The position numbers and the translations under genes were made by a program. Below the pieces are notes generated by a model. That model saw only the letters and a list, made by a program, of their open reading frames with translations, had not been told where the DNA came from and did not search any database. A DNA stretch of 64,000 nucleotides from assembly GCA_014529385.2 (NCBI GenBank), contig CM043958.1, forward strand, positions 144,150,734 to 144,214,733. Direction: 5' to 3'. Of this stretch, positions 46,450 through 56,112 are shown piece after piece (the first letter of the stretch is position 1; each line of letters begins with the position of its first letter). Origin of the DNA: Adiantum capillus-veneris (taxonomy: Eukaryota > Streptophyta > Polypodiopsida > Polypodiales > Pteridaceae).

Positions 46450-47719
46450 AGTTGTTTTCTCCTTGCGTCTTGGAATCTGAGAAAAAGAAAGAGTTAGATT
46501 CTATGTCTTAATGTATTAAAGAAAATCAAAATTCATCCATTTAGTAAGCACCTTTCTATTGTTGAGACTGAATGCATACAATTCCGGCAAAAATGGAAGT
46601 TCTTCACATGTAAGATCTACCCTGAGCTGTGCAAGAGTTGTGCTTGACATTGTCTCCATCACAGTAAGTAGGCTGTCTCAAAAGTAGAGCTCCATTGATA
46701 AAGGTTTGTTCTTGAGGCTAGACTTTGTATCTTGGTCGAGTGGAATAAGTTGCCCCCACTAAGAAGATGATATCTAAAATAGTAAATCAGCACTATGAAA
46801 TTTTGAGAGCTTATATTGAACTTGCAAATTATGGACTTCTTTCGCAAAATACAGATTTTGCCCTGTGATTGTTTCCTATCCCAATTATGATCTAAAAAGT
46901 CCAAACAGCTCTCAGACTTGCAAATGAACATTGTTGCGGTAGTTCTTATTTGCTCATCGAAGAAGAAATCTACAAACACTTCAAGAGGCATAAATAGTGC
47001 AAGCCAAACTATTTTTGTGGCAATTAAATACTTGAGGGACTTTTGTATATCCTGAAACAACCTATTCATAAAGCTTTCACTAGTTTGCAAAGCTGGCAAA
47101 GACCAATCCTTGCTGTCAAAGGATGGAAGTGACAAAGGAGCTACACGACCCCAACCAAAGGAAGTTCTCAGTTCCAAATATGACATATCATAAAATAACA
47201 TTCCATTATCTACAAGTTCCTTGTGTTATCTTTCTCGGTACATTTGCTCACCAATAAATGCATGGAAAGCATCAAAAATCCCAACTATGCTCTCAACTGG
47301 TTGCCAATCCGTCCTATTCAATGGATAAATATCTGAAACATACCAAAGATGATATCCACCACTTAACCTTTGAATATAATCATGCACTAAGTGAGATGCT
47401 TAAAATAACTTACAGTTGGGTCGATGTTGTGGAAAACTTGGAGGAGATGTTTGCAGCTTTAAGTCTGCATGTTGGAAAGCATGTTGTATGAGGACCTCTT
47501 TCTCCCGCTTGCTTTGTGCACACACTTTCAACTCTTTAACTTGTCCCTTAAAAGCCTCCACAAAATCATTGTGTTGCCTCCTCTTCATCCTCCTAGTTTG
47601 CAGTAGAACCCAACTTCCAATAGTTATTCAAGATGGTATCCATGCTTGATCATCTGTAGTATAAATGTTAAAAATGCTAACAGAGTCAATGGTAGTGCTA
47701 GGCCTTCGAGAAGTAGTCA
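46450..47719 (-). pseudogene. Second unrecognised minus-strand gene in the DNA transposon
   Basis: A start at 47719 reads MTTSRRPSTTIDSVSIFNIY. Further pieces are 47588-47400 (KRRQHNDFVEAFKGQVKEL, likely helical) and about 47390-47230 (DWQPVESIVGIFDAFHAFIG). The longest ORF is 47201-46659, 180 codons (SYLELRTSFGWGRVAPLS, then SFMNRLFQDIQKSLKYL, then CLDFLDHNWDRKQ). A last piece, 46650-46550, contains LRVDLTCEELPFLPEL. Part of the interruptions may be introns (the A/T-rich stretch after FNISSQ looks intronic). I recognise no domain. It runs toward the Ulp1-like gene and starts about 350 bp inside the right terminus. Confidence 0.45.
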
Positions 47720-48048
47720 TGGTGTGCACTAGAATACACAGAAATATTAGCGCAAATATGAAAAAGGGAAGAAGTTTTGAGAGGTAAGTAGAGCTACTCA
47801 AAGTTATATTTGGGCGGGAACATAGATACTAGATAGAGTCTTCAATGAAAGTTCTGAAATTCGTCGGTACAGAGTTAGTATGACTTATGGAATTTATGCC
47901 TTGAAAGCGTGAAATTGTGCAATTTGATGAACAAAAATAATATTTTCTCCCTTTTTTCTAAAAGAGCTTGGCTCTAAAATGTCGATTCTCAACGTAACGT
48001 TAGCCTCTTCCTCATTGGTCGAGCGCCACTCTCTCTCTAGAACAGAAA
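47720..48048. other. Subterminal region of the DNA transposon
   Basis: AT-rich, with no ORF of note. It probably holds the promoter of the minus-strand gene and transposase recognition sequence. It has no copy of the hairpin core. Confidence 0.4.
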
Positions 48049-48073
48049 GGCCCAAAAGTGAGTCCAACTTTCT
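48049..48073 (-). repeat. Right terminal inverted repeat
   Basis: Reverse complement of 36075-36099 except one base. It is followed directly by CCTAATGA, the candidate target duplication. Confidence 0.85.
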
Positions 48074-49168
48074 CCTAATGATAACAAGAATTCTTGGGTG
48101 GAGAGAGCAACAAAAAGTATAACACCTAGTTAGATAGCATGAACAATACTTCAAAAGAAAGAGAAATTAAGCTATTGACAACAGTTGAGGACCGGATTTA
48201 CATGGAGCAGGCTCCCCCTCCAAAAGGCTTTGTATTATGGTTTCTCCCATCAAGAGAGATATTTTACAATACAATTATTTGTGTTCCTTCAATACTAGCT
48301 AGTGCAATGAAGATGGAAACTTCAAGCACTAAGCAAATCACTTATTGTACACAACAACAATTCCCTCACAGTCTCAGACCCAAGACCTCACACATCTTCG
48401 AAGATGGTGAGAGCTAGCGGGGTATGAGAGTAGATTGAGAGGAAGAAGGAGTAGTCTTACAAGAAACATGTACATCTCCTCACATAATCACTCATATTAG
48501 CATAGCTTAGCTTAGTAATTAGCATGGTAGAGGAGATGAGCATGCATTGAAGCTTGGCTCTTGGTTGGATTAGCATCACAAAGCCAAGAGTTGTTGGTGT
48601 AAGCCTCCCTCTCCAAGCTTGGAGTAGGTGATAAACTTTCCATTAAAGATTGAGAAGGAGAGAGAAAGTCTTCTTACTCTACACATGGACTAGTGTGAGT
48701 GTGTATGCAATAATGCCTTGAGAAAATCAACCCCCCCTCTCTCTCTTGGTCAACCCCTCTTGCTATTTGCTCATGCTCACACCCTATTGGACCTCTCCAG
48801 GCTTAGCCAATGGAATTTCAAGAGCATAAGTGATAGCCTTCTGACATGTGTCCCCCTTTCCCCTTTTGTGAGAGATTTTTAGGTAATTAATTAATGCACC
48901 TAAACTCTCTCATTGGACCCCTTTGTCTCCTGGCCAATAGGAATCAGGCAAGCCATTGGGCTGCTGAATGCTCATTGGACGTCTTCTAGAGAGCTTAATT
49001 CCTATTGTTTCTTTTATTAAGTGTTTTTAAATTAATTAAACTAGATTTACTCTAGCCTAATCCTCATTGGTCCACCTCCATGGCCATCCAATAGGATTTG
49101 AGTGCACCTTGTGGGCATCTGGGCTAGGGAGATGACATGTGTCCCTCATTCCCTTTGTGTAAAGGGAG

Positions 49169-49222
<54 letters not shown>

Positions 49223-49603
49223 TGTTTGTCTCTCATCCCCTACTTGCAAGGATCACCCCCTCCTATGTAGGGATTATGAAGACTTTTTTACACACACTAA
49301 GCATCCAATTTTCCTAGTGTTTGACCTTTGGACACAACCTTTGAATTTTGGAATCTTAGCATTTTGAAAGTCTTAATGAGCTGAATGAACCTTAGGGTCT
49401 TTTAAGCCCATTGTTGCACATTTCTCTTTTGTAGATGCCCCCCCCTTTGGATCCCTATTTTCCCTCCTTTGGATCCCTACTATGGCCGGTCTGCCAGCTT
49501 AACCAATATTCTAGCTTTTTCTCCCCTGGCACTTCCCCATATTAAATGATAAGTTTAACATGAGAAAATCATTTAGGAGAATTAGATATTAGTTATTATG
49601 ACA
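48074..49603 (-). repeat. 5' LTR of the chromovirus, outer segment
   Basis: Resumes the LTR sequence where 36066 stopped and matches 29141-30638 with scattered differences. It ends TTATGACA at 49603. It contains a (GT)n tract at 49172-49225 that is much longer than in the 3' LTR. Confidence 0.9.
49172..49225. repeat. (GT)n microsatellite in the LTR
   Basis: About 25 GT units against about 9 in the other LTR (30253-30271), so the tract has changed length since insertion. Confidence 0.95.
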
Positions 49604-49739
49604 ACCGTAGCTTGCCTCTTTTGAGATCCAAGGAAGTTGTATCTAAAGGATTCCATTGATCTTTTTGAACCTTACTAACATCAGGTGGGTTGGGTGGGCC
49701 ATTGGTAAGAACAAACTCATTTCATTTGCCTCTCTCATC

Positions 49740-49781
<42 letters not shown>

Positions 49782-50105
49782 CAAGGTAAGAGGAACAAAA
49801 TGAAAATTTTGGAATTCAAAATAGATTACGCAATCATGAGATAAGTGGATTATAAATTTGAGCTGAGTAGTCGCTTGATGGTACATACAACAGAGCTCTT
49901 TGTTTTCCAAAAGAATACTTAATTCCCTTTTAAACTAGAGCTATTGGATTTTATACCTAGGGCTTTTAAAAATGGCCATTAGGCGGCTACTCTAGGCATT
50001 GTGTACATAATAGACATTACATCACATATATCTGTAGCTCTAGGATCAAAATTTACATAGGTCATTCCCAAAAAAATAAAGTATAATTTGTCAAAAATTT
50101 GGCTT
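49604..50105. other. Spacer with a (GT)n tract
   Basis: Contains a GT microsatellite at 49741-49777 and no gene. Confidence 0.5.
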
Positions 50106-50562
50106 TTAAATATGTGGCCGATTACGAGGGTGCCCAAAAGTTTTATAAGCCAAAATATCCCCCCTTCCTATCCAATGCACATCGTTGTACATGTTGCAAA
50201 AGATCATTGGTAATTTTGAAAATATCACTTTTCCAAGGACTTTAGCACTTTGTTGTATTTGGCTGATCTTGCCATGATGTCTACCTTGAAAGATTGATCT
50301 TTGAGAGGGGTGTTGAGCAATGTGCATTAGTGGGCTATATGTATTGCTTGCACCTCCTCTGTTAATGGATTGAAAATGTTCAAATCCATCTCAAAAAATA
50401 CCATCTCATGAATTCAAACGTTTGCATGTAGTGTGACGGCAAGAACATTATGAGTGTGTACATTCCTATGATGACATTCTTAAGAAGTGCCTCTTGCAGG
50501 TCCTAGCTGATGCCATCAGTGCCTTCAAGGAAGATTTCCCATGGATGCTCTGCTTTGTCAAT
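50106..50562 (-). pseudogene. Downstream part of a coiled-coil pseudogene
   Basis: Pieces on the - strand (AEHPWEIFLEGTDGIS near 50550, then LQEALLKNVIIGMYTLIMFL, and a 73-codon ORF 50327-50106) continue, across the copia insertion, the reading of 56113-57530. Several frame changes. I recognise no family. Confidence 0.4.
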
Positions 50563-50753
50563 TGAAGGAGTACGAGCGGAAGTGCGACGCGAGAGAGAGT
50601 GCGAGAAGAAGAGCACGACGATATGGTGAACTCGCTCTACTGTAATTTGTAGAGCATAGTGAGTTCTTATTAGGTTTTTACAAAAAATATGTGTACATAC
50701 CTGGTGGCCCGCCCACTTACCTGGGCGACCACATTGGGCTTTATACCCCAACA
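50563..50753 (-). repeat. 3' LTR of the Tork-like element
   Basis: 191 bp. On the - strand it starts TGTTGGGGTATAAAG and ends CTCCTTCA. The polypurine tract CTTTAAGTGGGAGGT directly precedes it (50754-50768). Confidence 0.97.
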
Positions 50754-50768
50754 ACCTCCCACTTAAAG
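50754..50768 (-). promoter_or_regulatory. Polypurine tract of the Tork-like element
   Basis: Purine-rich on the - strand, abutting the 3' LTR start. Primes plus-strand DNA synthesis. Confidence 0.85.
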
Positions 50769-50842
50769 TCCAATGTGGTACTTTAAGTGTGAGAGAAGCT
50801 ACTATACAAGCTAATATACAAGAGATGTAGAGAAGTGATGTA

Positions 50843-52516
50843 CTACCCTACACCTAACTGCTTGCGAAAATGTGCAAAGCTCTCTGAGGGAAGTCCTTTT
50901 GTAAGTAGATCAGTAGGATTTTCTGTGGTGTGAACTTTGACAAGCTGAAGTTGCTTATCCTCGAGCATTTCCCTGATGAAATGATACTTCACATCCACAT
51001 GCTTTGTCTTTGAGTGATAAACTGGATTGCGAGCCAATTGTATAGCACTTTGACTATCACAATATAACACAGGCATCTCTTCTTTGATTCCCAAATCTGT
51101 TACTAGTCGATTAAGCCAAATTGATTCTTTGCATGCCTCTGATGCTGCAACATATTCAGCCTCTGTAGTAGACTGAGTAACACAATCTTGTAATCTAGAA
51201 CGCCATGATACTGCTCCACCAGCCAATGTAAAGACATACCCTGACGTAGACCTTCGGTTGTCTAAGTCACCTGCATAATCTGAGTCTGTAAAACCCTTTA
51301 CACTTAGCTCCTGACTCCCATAGCATATACGCATACTCTTTGTAGCTTTCAGGTATCTCAATATTCCTTTCACTGCCTCCCAATGTTTCTTGCCTGGGTT
51401 TGACATGTATCGACTTACTACTCCCACTGCAAATGCAATGTCTGGGCGAGTAGCAATCATTGCATACATCAAACTACCCACTGCAGACGCATATGGAATC
51501 TTATCCATTTCAGCATGTTCTTCCTCAGACACAGGACAATCTTGTTTGCTAAGTTTCACATATGGTGGCAATGGAACACTCAGTGTCTTTCCCTTCTCCA
51601 TATTGAAACGTTGCAAAACCTTGTCAATATACTCTGTTTGAGATAACCAAATCAACTTCTTTGATCTGTCTCTCTCAATGCGCATACCAAGTATATGACT
51701 TGCCTCACCCATGTCTTTCATGTCAAACGATTTTTCCATCTTTGACTTCAAAGCTGAAATTTCTTCCAAGTGCTTGCCAGCAATCAACATGTCATCCACA
51801 TACAAAATAAGGATCAGCCAACTACCATCCTTAGCCTTCTTTGTATATAGACAGTGATCGAACTCACTACGTTTGTAGCCTTGAGAAAGCATAAACTTGT
51901 GGAATTTATGGTACCATGCCCTCGGTGATTGTTTTAAGCCATAAAGACTTTTTAACAACTGGCATACCCAATCTTCCTTGCCTTTCTCAACAAACCCTTC
52001 TGGCTGCTGCATGTAAATTTCCACATCTAAATCACCATGCAAGAACGCTGTCTTGACATCCATTTGGTGCAACACCAAATCTAATATGGCAACCAATGCA
52101 AGAAAGCATCTCAATGTAGTCATCTTGACCACTGGAGAGAAGACTTCATCAAAGTCAATGCCTTGTTCTTGCTTAAAGCCCTTGGCAACAAGCCTTGCTT
52201 TGTACTTTGGCTGACTATCATGAGCGGTGATCTTATACCTGTAAACCCATTTACAAGGTAGAGCCTTTTTTCCCTGTGGTAATTTAACTAGCTTCCATGT
52301 CTTGTTTTTATGCAGAGCTGTCATCTCTGACTGCATGGCCAATTGCCAATTCCCGGAGTCCTTCATTTGCACTTCTTCCTTGTAACATGAAGGCTCATTG
52401 CAATCAGTCAACATGATATAGTTCATAGATGGAACAAACCTATCAGGAGGTCGCGTGACACGTCCAGATCTACGCACAATAGGTGGCTCAGGCTCAGCCA
52501 CAACCTGTGGTTCCAC
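50843..52516 (-). pseudogene. Reverse transcriptase and RNase H, Tork-like element
   Basis: 557 open codons. The region begins in the linker (RRSGRVTRPPDRFVPSMNY), then the RT: WKLVKLPQGKKALPCKWVY, FSPVVKMTTLRCFLAL, QMDVKTAFLHGDLDVEIYM, SLYGLKQSPRAWY and the active site LILYVDDMLIAG at about residue 240. RNase H follows: VKGFTDSDYAGDLDNRRSTS, TQSTTEAEYVAASEA and the usual end HVDVKYHFIRE. All catalytic residues look present. Codons 52523-52525 are TAG in the same frame, cutting it from integrase. The listed start is not a true initiator. Confidence 0.95.
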
Positions 52517-52522
52517 TCTATC

Positions 52523-53704
52523 CTATCCTTGCTCCTCTTGAGACCTGACATTTTGTCTTGCACGTGCAGGTCCATCTTCTTGGAAGACAACTCTTCTAAT
52601 CTCCTCAACCCTCTCTGGTTTAGAATGATATTTGGATTCATTAATGTGAACATCATTGCTACGGACAACCTTTCTGGATTCGGGATCCCAAAGTCTGTAC
52701 CCCATCTCACCAGAATTACCATAGCCTAGAAAGATGCACTTTCTACTCTTTCGCTCAAGTTTGTTCCTAAATTCCTTTGGAACGTGAGTATATGCCTCAC
52801 AGCCAAAGACTCTGAGATGCTTGTATGAGGGCATTTTGCCTGACCATACCATCTCTGGCACTGAATCCTTCTGCAAAACCTTGCTAGGAGATCTATTTAC
52901 AAGATGAACAGCTGTTGATACAGCTTCAGCCCAAAACCCATTTGGCAGCTGTGCATTAGACAACATACTTCTGACCTTCTCTTGTATGGTCCTATTCATC
53001 CTCTCAGCAACACCATTTTGAGGAGGATTGTAAGGAGCAGTAAGTTCACGTTTTATACCTTTTGACTCACAAAAGTCCTGAAAGGCCTTTGAAACATACT
53101 CTCCACCTTTGTCAGTGCGTAAGCATTTAAGCTTCTTGCCACTCTGATTCTCCACAAGTGTCACAAACGTTTTGAAAACACTAAACGCTTCATCCTTGTG
53201 CTTGAGAAAGTAAACCCATACTTTCCTCGAGTAATCATCTATAAATGTCATAAAGTAAGAAGCTCCCCCTAGAGATAGGTTAGGCATAGGTCCACACAAA
53301 TCACTATGAACAAGTGCCAATTGTGTATCTCTTCTACTGCTTCTATGCTTATGTGGCTGCTGTGTTTGCTTACCATACAGACAATGTTCACAGAATTCAA
53401 AATCATTAAATGAAAATCCAGGCAAATAACCAGAACGAGACAAGATTTCCATTCCCTTCTTGGACATATGTCCTAACCGGCTATGCCACAAAGAAACGTT
53501 CGGCTGCTCGGTTACATTGATTACATTTTTAGAGACATTTGATACATAAATCATGTAAAGTCCTCCAGACTTTACTCCATGTGCTACTGTCATAGAACCC
53601 TTGGATATCTTCCACATGTTCTGTCCAAAAGTGGTGACGTAGCCAGCATCATCAAGTAAACCTGTGCTGATCAAGCTCTTTGTAATTGCGGGAACATGTC
53701 TCAC
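52523..53704 (-). pseudogene. Integrase, Tork-like element
   Basis: 393 open codons. Visible are the GAG-pre-integrase zinc site (LWHSRLGHMSKKGMEIL, then FCEHCLYGKQ), the catalytic core with LVHSDLCGPM (Asp), LRTDKGGEYVS (Asp) and NGVAERMNRT (Glu), and the C-terminal segment LRVFGCEAYTHVP with FLGYG. In frame upstream is the protease region. The first Met shown is internal. It ends at TAG 52523-52525 with RT continuing in the same frame. Confidence 0.95.
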
Positions 53705-53883
53705 ATTCTTCAGCGTGAAAGAAGATCCATTCTAAAACTTCAATTGAACATCTCCAACACCTAAGATCTCACATGTCTGCCCATTGCCTAGCCGAACATG
53801 ATCTTTAGTGGTCACATAAGAGGTAAACCACTCCTTGTTTGGAGACACATGAAGTGATGCCCTTGAGTCTATAATCCAGTCAC
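53705..53883 (-). pseudogene. Protease region, Tork-like element
   Basis: On the - strand the active-site segment reads WIIDSRASLHVS; the usual Gly of DSGA is Arg, explained by one G-to-A change. A TAG follows further on (KF-stop-NGSS, near 53735). Its frame is offset by one base from gag, so a frameshift separates them. Confidence 0.85.
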
Positions 53884-54819
53884 TCAGTGCATTTCAGATG
53901 CTATAAGAAGAGCTGAGTCCATTGTATTCTTCAAGAAGTAGATGTCTCGTGACACTAGACTGTCATCCTCTGCAACAGTGTTTGTCACATTTAATTCTTG
54001 AATCTTCACTGAGGACTTGTTCTTCTCACCATGGTCTTCATCTTTCTCTTTGCCTTTTTCTGCTTTCCATTCTCTGCAGTCTCTTTTCATGTGACCCTTC
54101 TTGCCACAATGGTAGCATTCTATGTCACTCTTGCCTTTAGCACTGCGGGACTTGCTACGAGACTGATTCCTCTTTCCACCTTTGTACTTTTCTTTGGTCC
54201 TTCCCCTGACAACTAAGGCTGTTCCTTTGACTTTGTCCATTGTCTTTCTATTGGTTTCTTCAGTAAGCAGACTTCCTTCTACACCTGCTATGTTCAAACC
54301 ATCTGGAGGTGCAGAATTACTCAAAGCTGTGCGAAAAGTATCCCAACTTTCCGGCAATGTGATCAACAGGAACATAGCTCTAACAGGTTCATCAAACTTG
54401 ACACCTTGAGCTGACAATTGACTATAGATTGTGTTGAATTCATTCAGATGATTGGACATAGGTGTCCCTTCTTTCATCTTCAAGTCAACAAGCTTCTTAA
54501 GCCAGTATACCTGTGAAGCTGCACTCTGCTTCTCATAAAGATCACTCAGCTTTAACCATTCTTGATAAGCCGACATCTCGTCTGCTACATTGAAGTAAAC
54601 GCTTTCTGCCAAAGTCAGCATAATGGTAGAAAGTGCCAATTCATCCATTTCGCTCCATTCATCTTCGTCCATATCTTCTGGTTTTATCCCCTTGAGCTTT
54701 ATAGGTTTTATCTGCTTCTTTTGTACCAACATGTGCCAAATCTGCTTCTTCCACAATGGGAAATTGGTTCCATCCAGTTTCTTGATATTGTAAAGAGCAG
54801 TGTCCTGTGATCCAGCCAT
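53884..54819 (-). CDS. Gag, Tork-like element
   Basis: 311 codons, apparently intact. The start is MAGSQDTALYNIKKLDGTNF followed by PLWKKQI, the copia gag N-terminus. The UBN2-type capsid region contains NHLNEFNTIYSQLSAQGVKF and LPESWDTFRTALSNS. A zinc knuckle CYHCGKKGHMKRDC follows near residue 236, in a Lys-rich stretch. It forms the capsid and packages RNA. The stop at 53884 and a frame offset separate it from protease. In an intact relative, gag and pol would be one frame. Confidence 0.93.
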   Translation of the reverse strand: MAGSQDTALYNIKKLDGTNFPLWKKQIWHMLVQKKQIKPIKLKGIKPEDMDEDEWSEMDELALSTIMLTLAESVYFNVADEMSAYQEWLKLSDLYEKQSAASQVYWLKKLVDLKMKEGTPMSNHLNEFNTIYSQLSAQGVKFDEPVRAMFLLITLPESWDTFRTALSNSAPPDGLNIAGVEGSLLTEETNRKTMDKVKGTALVVRGRTKEKYKGGKRNQSRSKSRSAKGKSDIECYHCGKKGHMKRDCREWKAEKGKEKDEDHGEKNKSSVKIQELNVTNTVAEDDSLVSRDIYFLKNTMDSALLIASEMH

Positions 54820-55901
54820 AGCTACGCTTCACAGTAGTTTACTTTTCTGGGAAAAATTTGGCAAAGTTTCCCCTGTAAACTGACCTCTGAACCAATATCA
54901 ACTTGTCAAATGAACCAAGAAAGCTTCAGATTCTGCAGAAATTTTGGGGGAGTCTCCTTTGTAAAATGGCTCTGGTGTACTAAAAACAGACGAAAAACAG
55001 CTCAAAAAACATTGTCTCTCTAACACTGTAAGCTGTGGGTAAACCTGTCCTGCACCTGTACTGTCTCTGGCTGTCCTGTCACTATCCTGTAAGCATAGAC
55101 TGCGACAATGCCTCAACGGCAGTAAAGCAAAGATGCAATCCCAACTGTCTAACTCACAGTCAATACATCCTAGCTGCCTATCTAAGGGTGCTCGAGGGAT
55201 TGCTCCAAGAACTGTATCACCGAAAGGATCTCAACATTCGAGAATCCCCCAGCTCAATAAAACCTCACTCGACCCTCAACAAAGGCTGCAATAAATCTGA
55301 CAGTACATAGACTTCCCACAAAGTCATACATCCACAAATTTCCCACTGTATGCTGTAACCGCTGCGGCGGTTGTTTGCTGCGTGACTCATAGCCAGCAAA
55401 CCCTCAACAGACATACATCATCTCTGACAATACATACCATGTGGAAGTACCTGCAATGTCATGATGAAATCTGGAATATCAAGCAGCAAACACAAGCTAC
55501 CTGATGAAATAGTGGATGTCGCCTACAATCTGTGTGTAGATGCGCCCGTGTCGTATGTGACACGCCTCCAAGAACTGTGAGCCGTCCTTCGATGTGTAGA
55601 CAGCCACAAATCAACACTCTGGGAGTGTCGATATCCTCAGTACCTGCAGTCGTAAGCCGAAAACCCCAAATTTGCAGAGTTGGATCTGCACCCGCTGAGA
55701 CCACGTAGTCGAAAATGGCCTGCGCAGAACTTTGTCGAAGCCGAACGGTGACCGAGATGACCTCAGAATGAAATTCTGAGCACACCAAGCCCTACGGGTT
55801 CTCCCACAAGATTTGGGGCCGTGTCTTTGCCTGTCGAATTTCACTCCAATCTGAGCTGGTGACTCTAGCCTCCTACAGTGTTTCCCCGAGCCTCGATCTG
55901 A
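54820..55901 (-). other. 5' leader of the Tork-like element
   Basis: About 1.1 kb between the primer-binding site and gag. The short ORFs on both strands (for example - 55459-55788) have no recognisable product. Confidence 0.6.
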
Positions 55902-55913
55902 GCTCTGATACGA
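55902..55913 (-). promoter_or_regulatory. Primer-binding site of the Tork-like element
   Basis: On the - strand TCGTATCAGAGC, one base from the initiator-Met site TGGTATCAGAGC, two bases inside the LTR. Confidence 0.85.
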
Positions 55914-55915
55914 GT

Positions 55916-56107
55916 TGAAGGAGTACGAGCGGAAGTGCGACGTGAGAGAGAGTGCGAGAAGAAGAGCACGACAATATGGTGAACTCGCTCTACTGTAATG
56001 TGTAGAGCATAGTGAGTTCTTATTAGGTTTTTACAAAAAAATATGTGTACATACCTGGCGGCCCGCCCACTTACCTGGGCGACCACATTGGGCTTTATAC
56101 CCCAACA
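55916..56107 (-). repeat. 5' LTR of the Tork-like element
   Basis: 192 bp. Four substitutions and a one-base indel separate it from 50563-50753. On the - strand it begins TGTTGGGGTATAAAG; the TATAAAG may be part of the promoter. Confidence 0.97.
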
Positions 56108-56112
56108 TCAAT

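Larger units (their letters stand above)
36067..48073. mobile_element. 12-kb multigene DNA transposon with inverted termini
   Basis: This segment interrupts the chromovirus 5' LTR. It is bounded by inverted repeats AGAAAGTTGGACTC(G/A)CTTT and so on (36075-36099 and 48049-48073, 24 of 25 bases identical) and by an octamer direct repeat. It carries a spliced DDE transposase-like gene, two unrecognised minus-strand genes, a histone H3-like gene, a Ulp1-like protease gene and an Arg-Gly-rich ORF. Direct repeats and a hairpin array lie between them. Duplications of 8-9 bp and a Ulp1-like passenger recall Mutator-like and Kyakuja-Dileera-Zisupton elements, but I cannot assign a superfamily. About 8 bases lie outside the left inverted repeat, so the exact left end is uncertain. 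Confidence 0.8.
29057..49603 (-). mobile_element. Ty3/gypsy chromovirus, split by a DNA transposon
   Basis: LTRs at 29057-30638 and 35980-36066 plus 48074-49603 bracket gag, protease, RT, RNase H, integrase and a chromodomain on the - strand. The chromodomain at the integrase end identifies a chromovirus. The 5' LTR is interrupted by 12 kb of inserted DNA. Flanking bases are ATCGT on the left (29052-29056) and ACCGT on the right (49604-49608), a likely 5-bp target duplication with one change. Without the inserted element the retrotransposon would be about 8.5 kb. All coding parts contain stops or frameshifts. Confidence 0.9.
50563..56107 (-). mobile_element. Ty1/copia retrotransposon, Tork-like
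   Basis: A complete 5.5-kb element: LTRs of 191 and 192 bp, target duplication TCAAT on both sides (50558-50562 and 56108-56112), primer-binding site, gag, protease, integrase, RT and RNase H in copia order on the - strand. The integrase and RT wording resembles the Tnt1/Tork lineage. The LTRs differ by four substitutions and one indel, so the insertion is fairly young. It lies inside an older coiled-coil pseudogene. The polyprotein is broken by at least one frameshift and two stops. Confidence 0.97.

Noticed and set aside
36067-48073. A solo Helitron or CACTA element
   Set aside because: CACTA ends (CACTA/G with 3-bp duplication) and Helitron ends (TC and CTRR, no duplication) do not fit the observed 25-bp inverted repeats and 8-bp duplication.
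48139-48417. 92-codon + strand ORF in the chromovirus LTR
   Set aside because: It lies wholly inside an LTR. The other LTR copy (near 29240-29410) reads through only part of it and has an in-frame stop, so I treat it as chance.
54031-54216. Hydrophobic + strand ORF resembling a membrane protein
   Set aside because: It is the antisense shadow of the Lys-rich gag of the Tork-like element.
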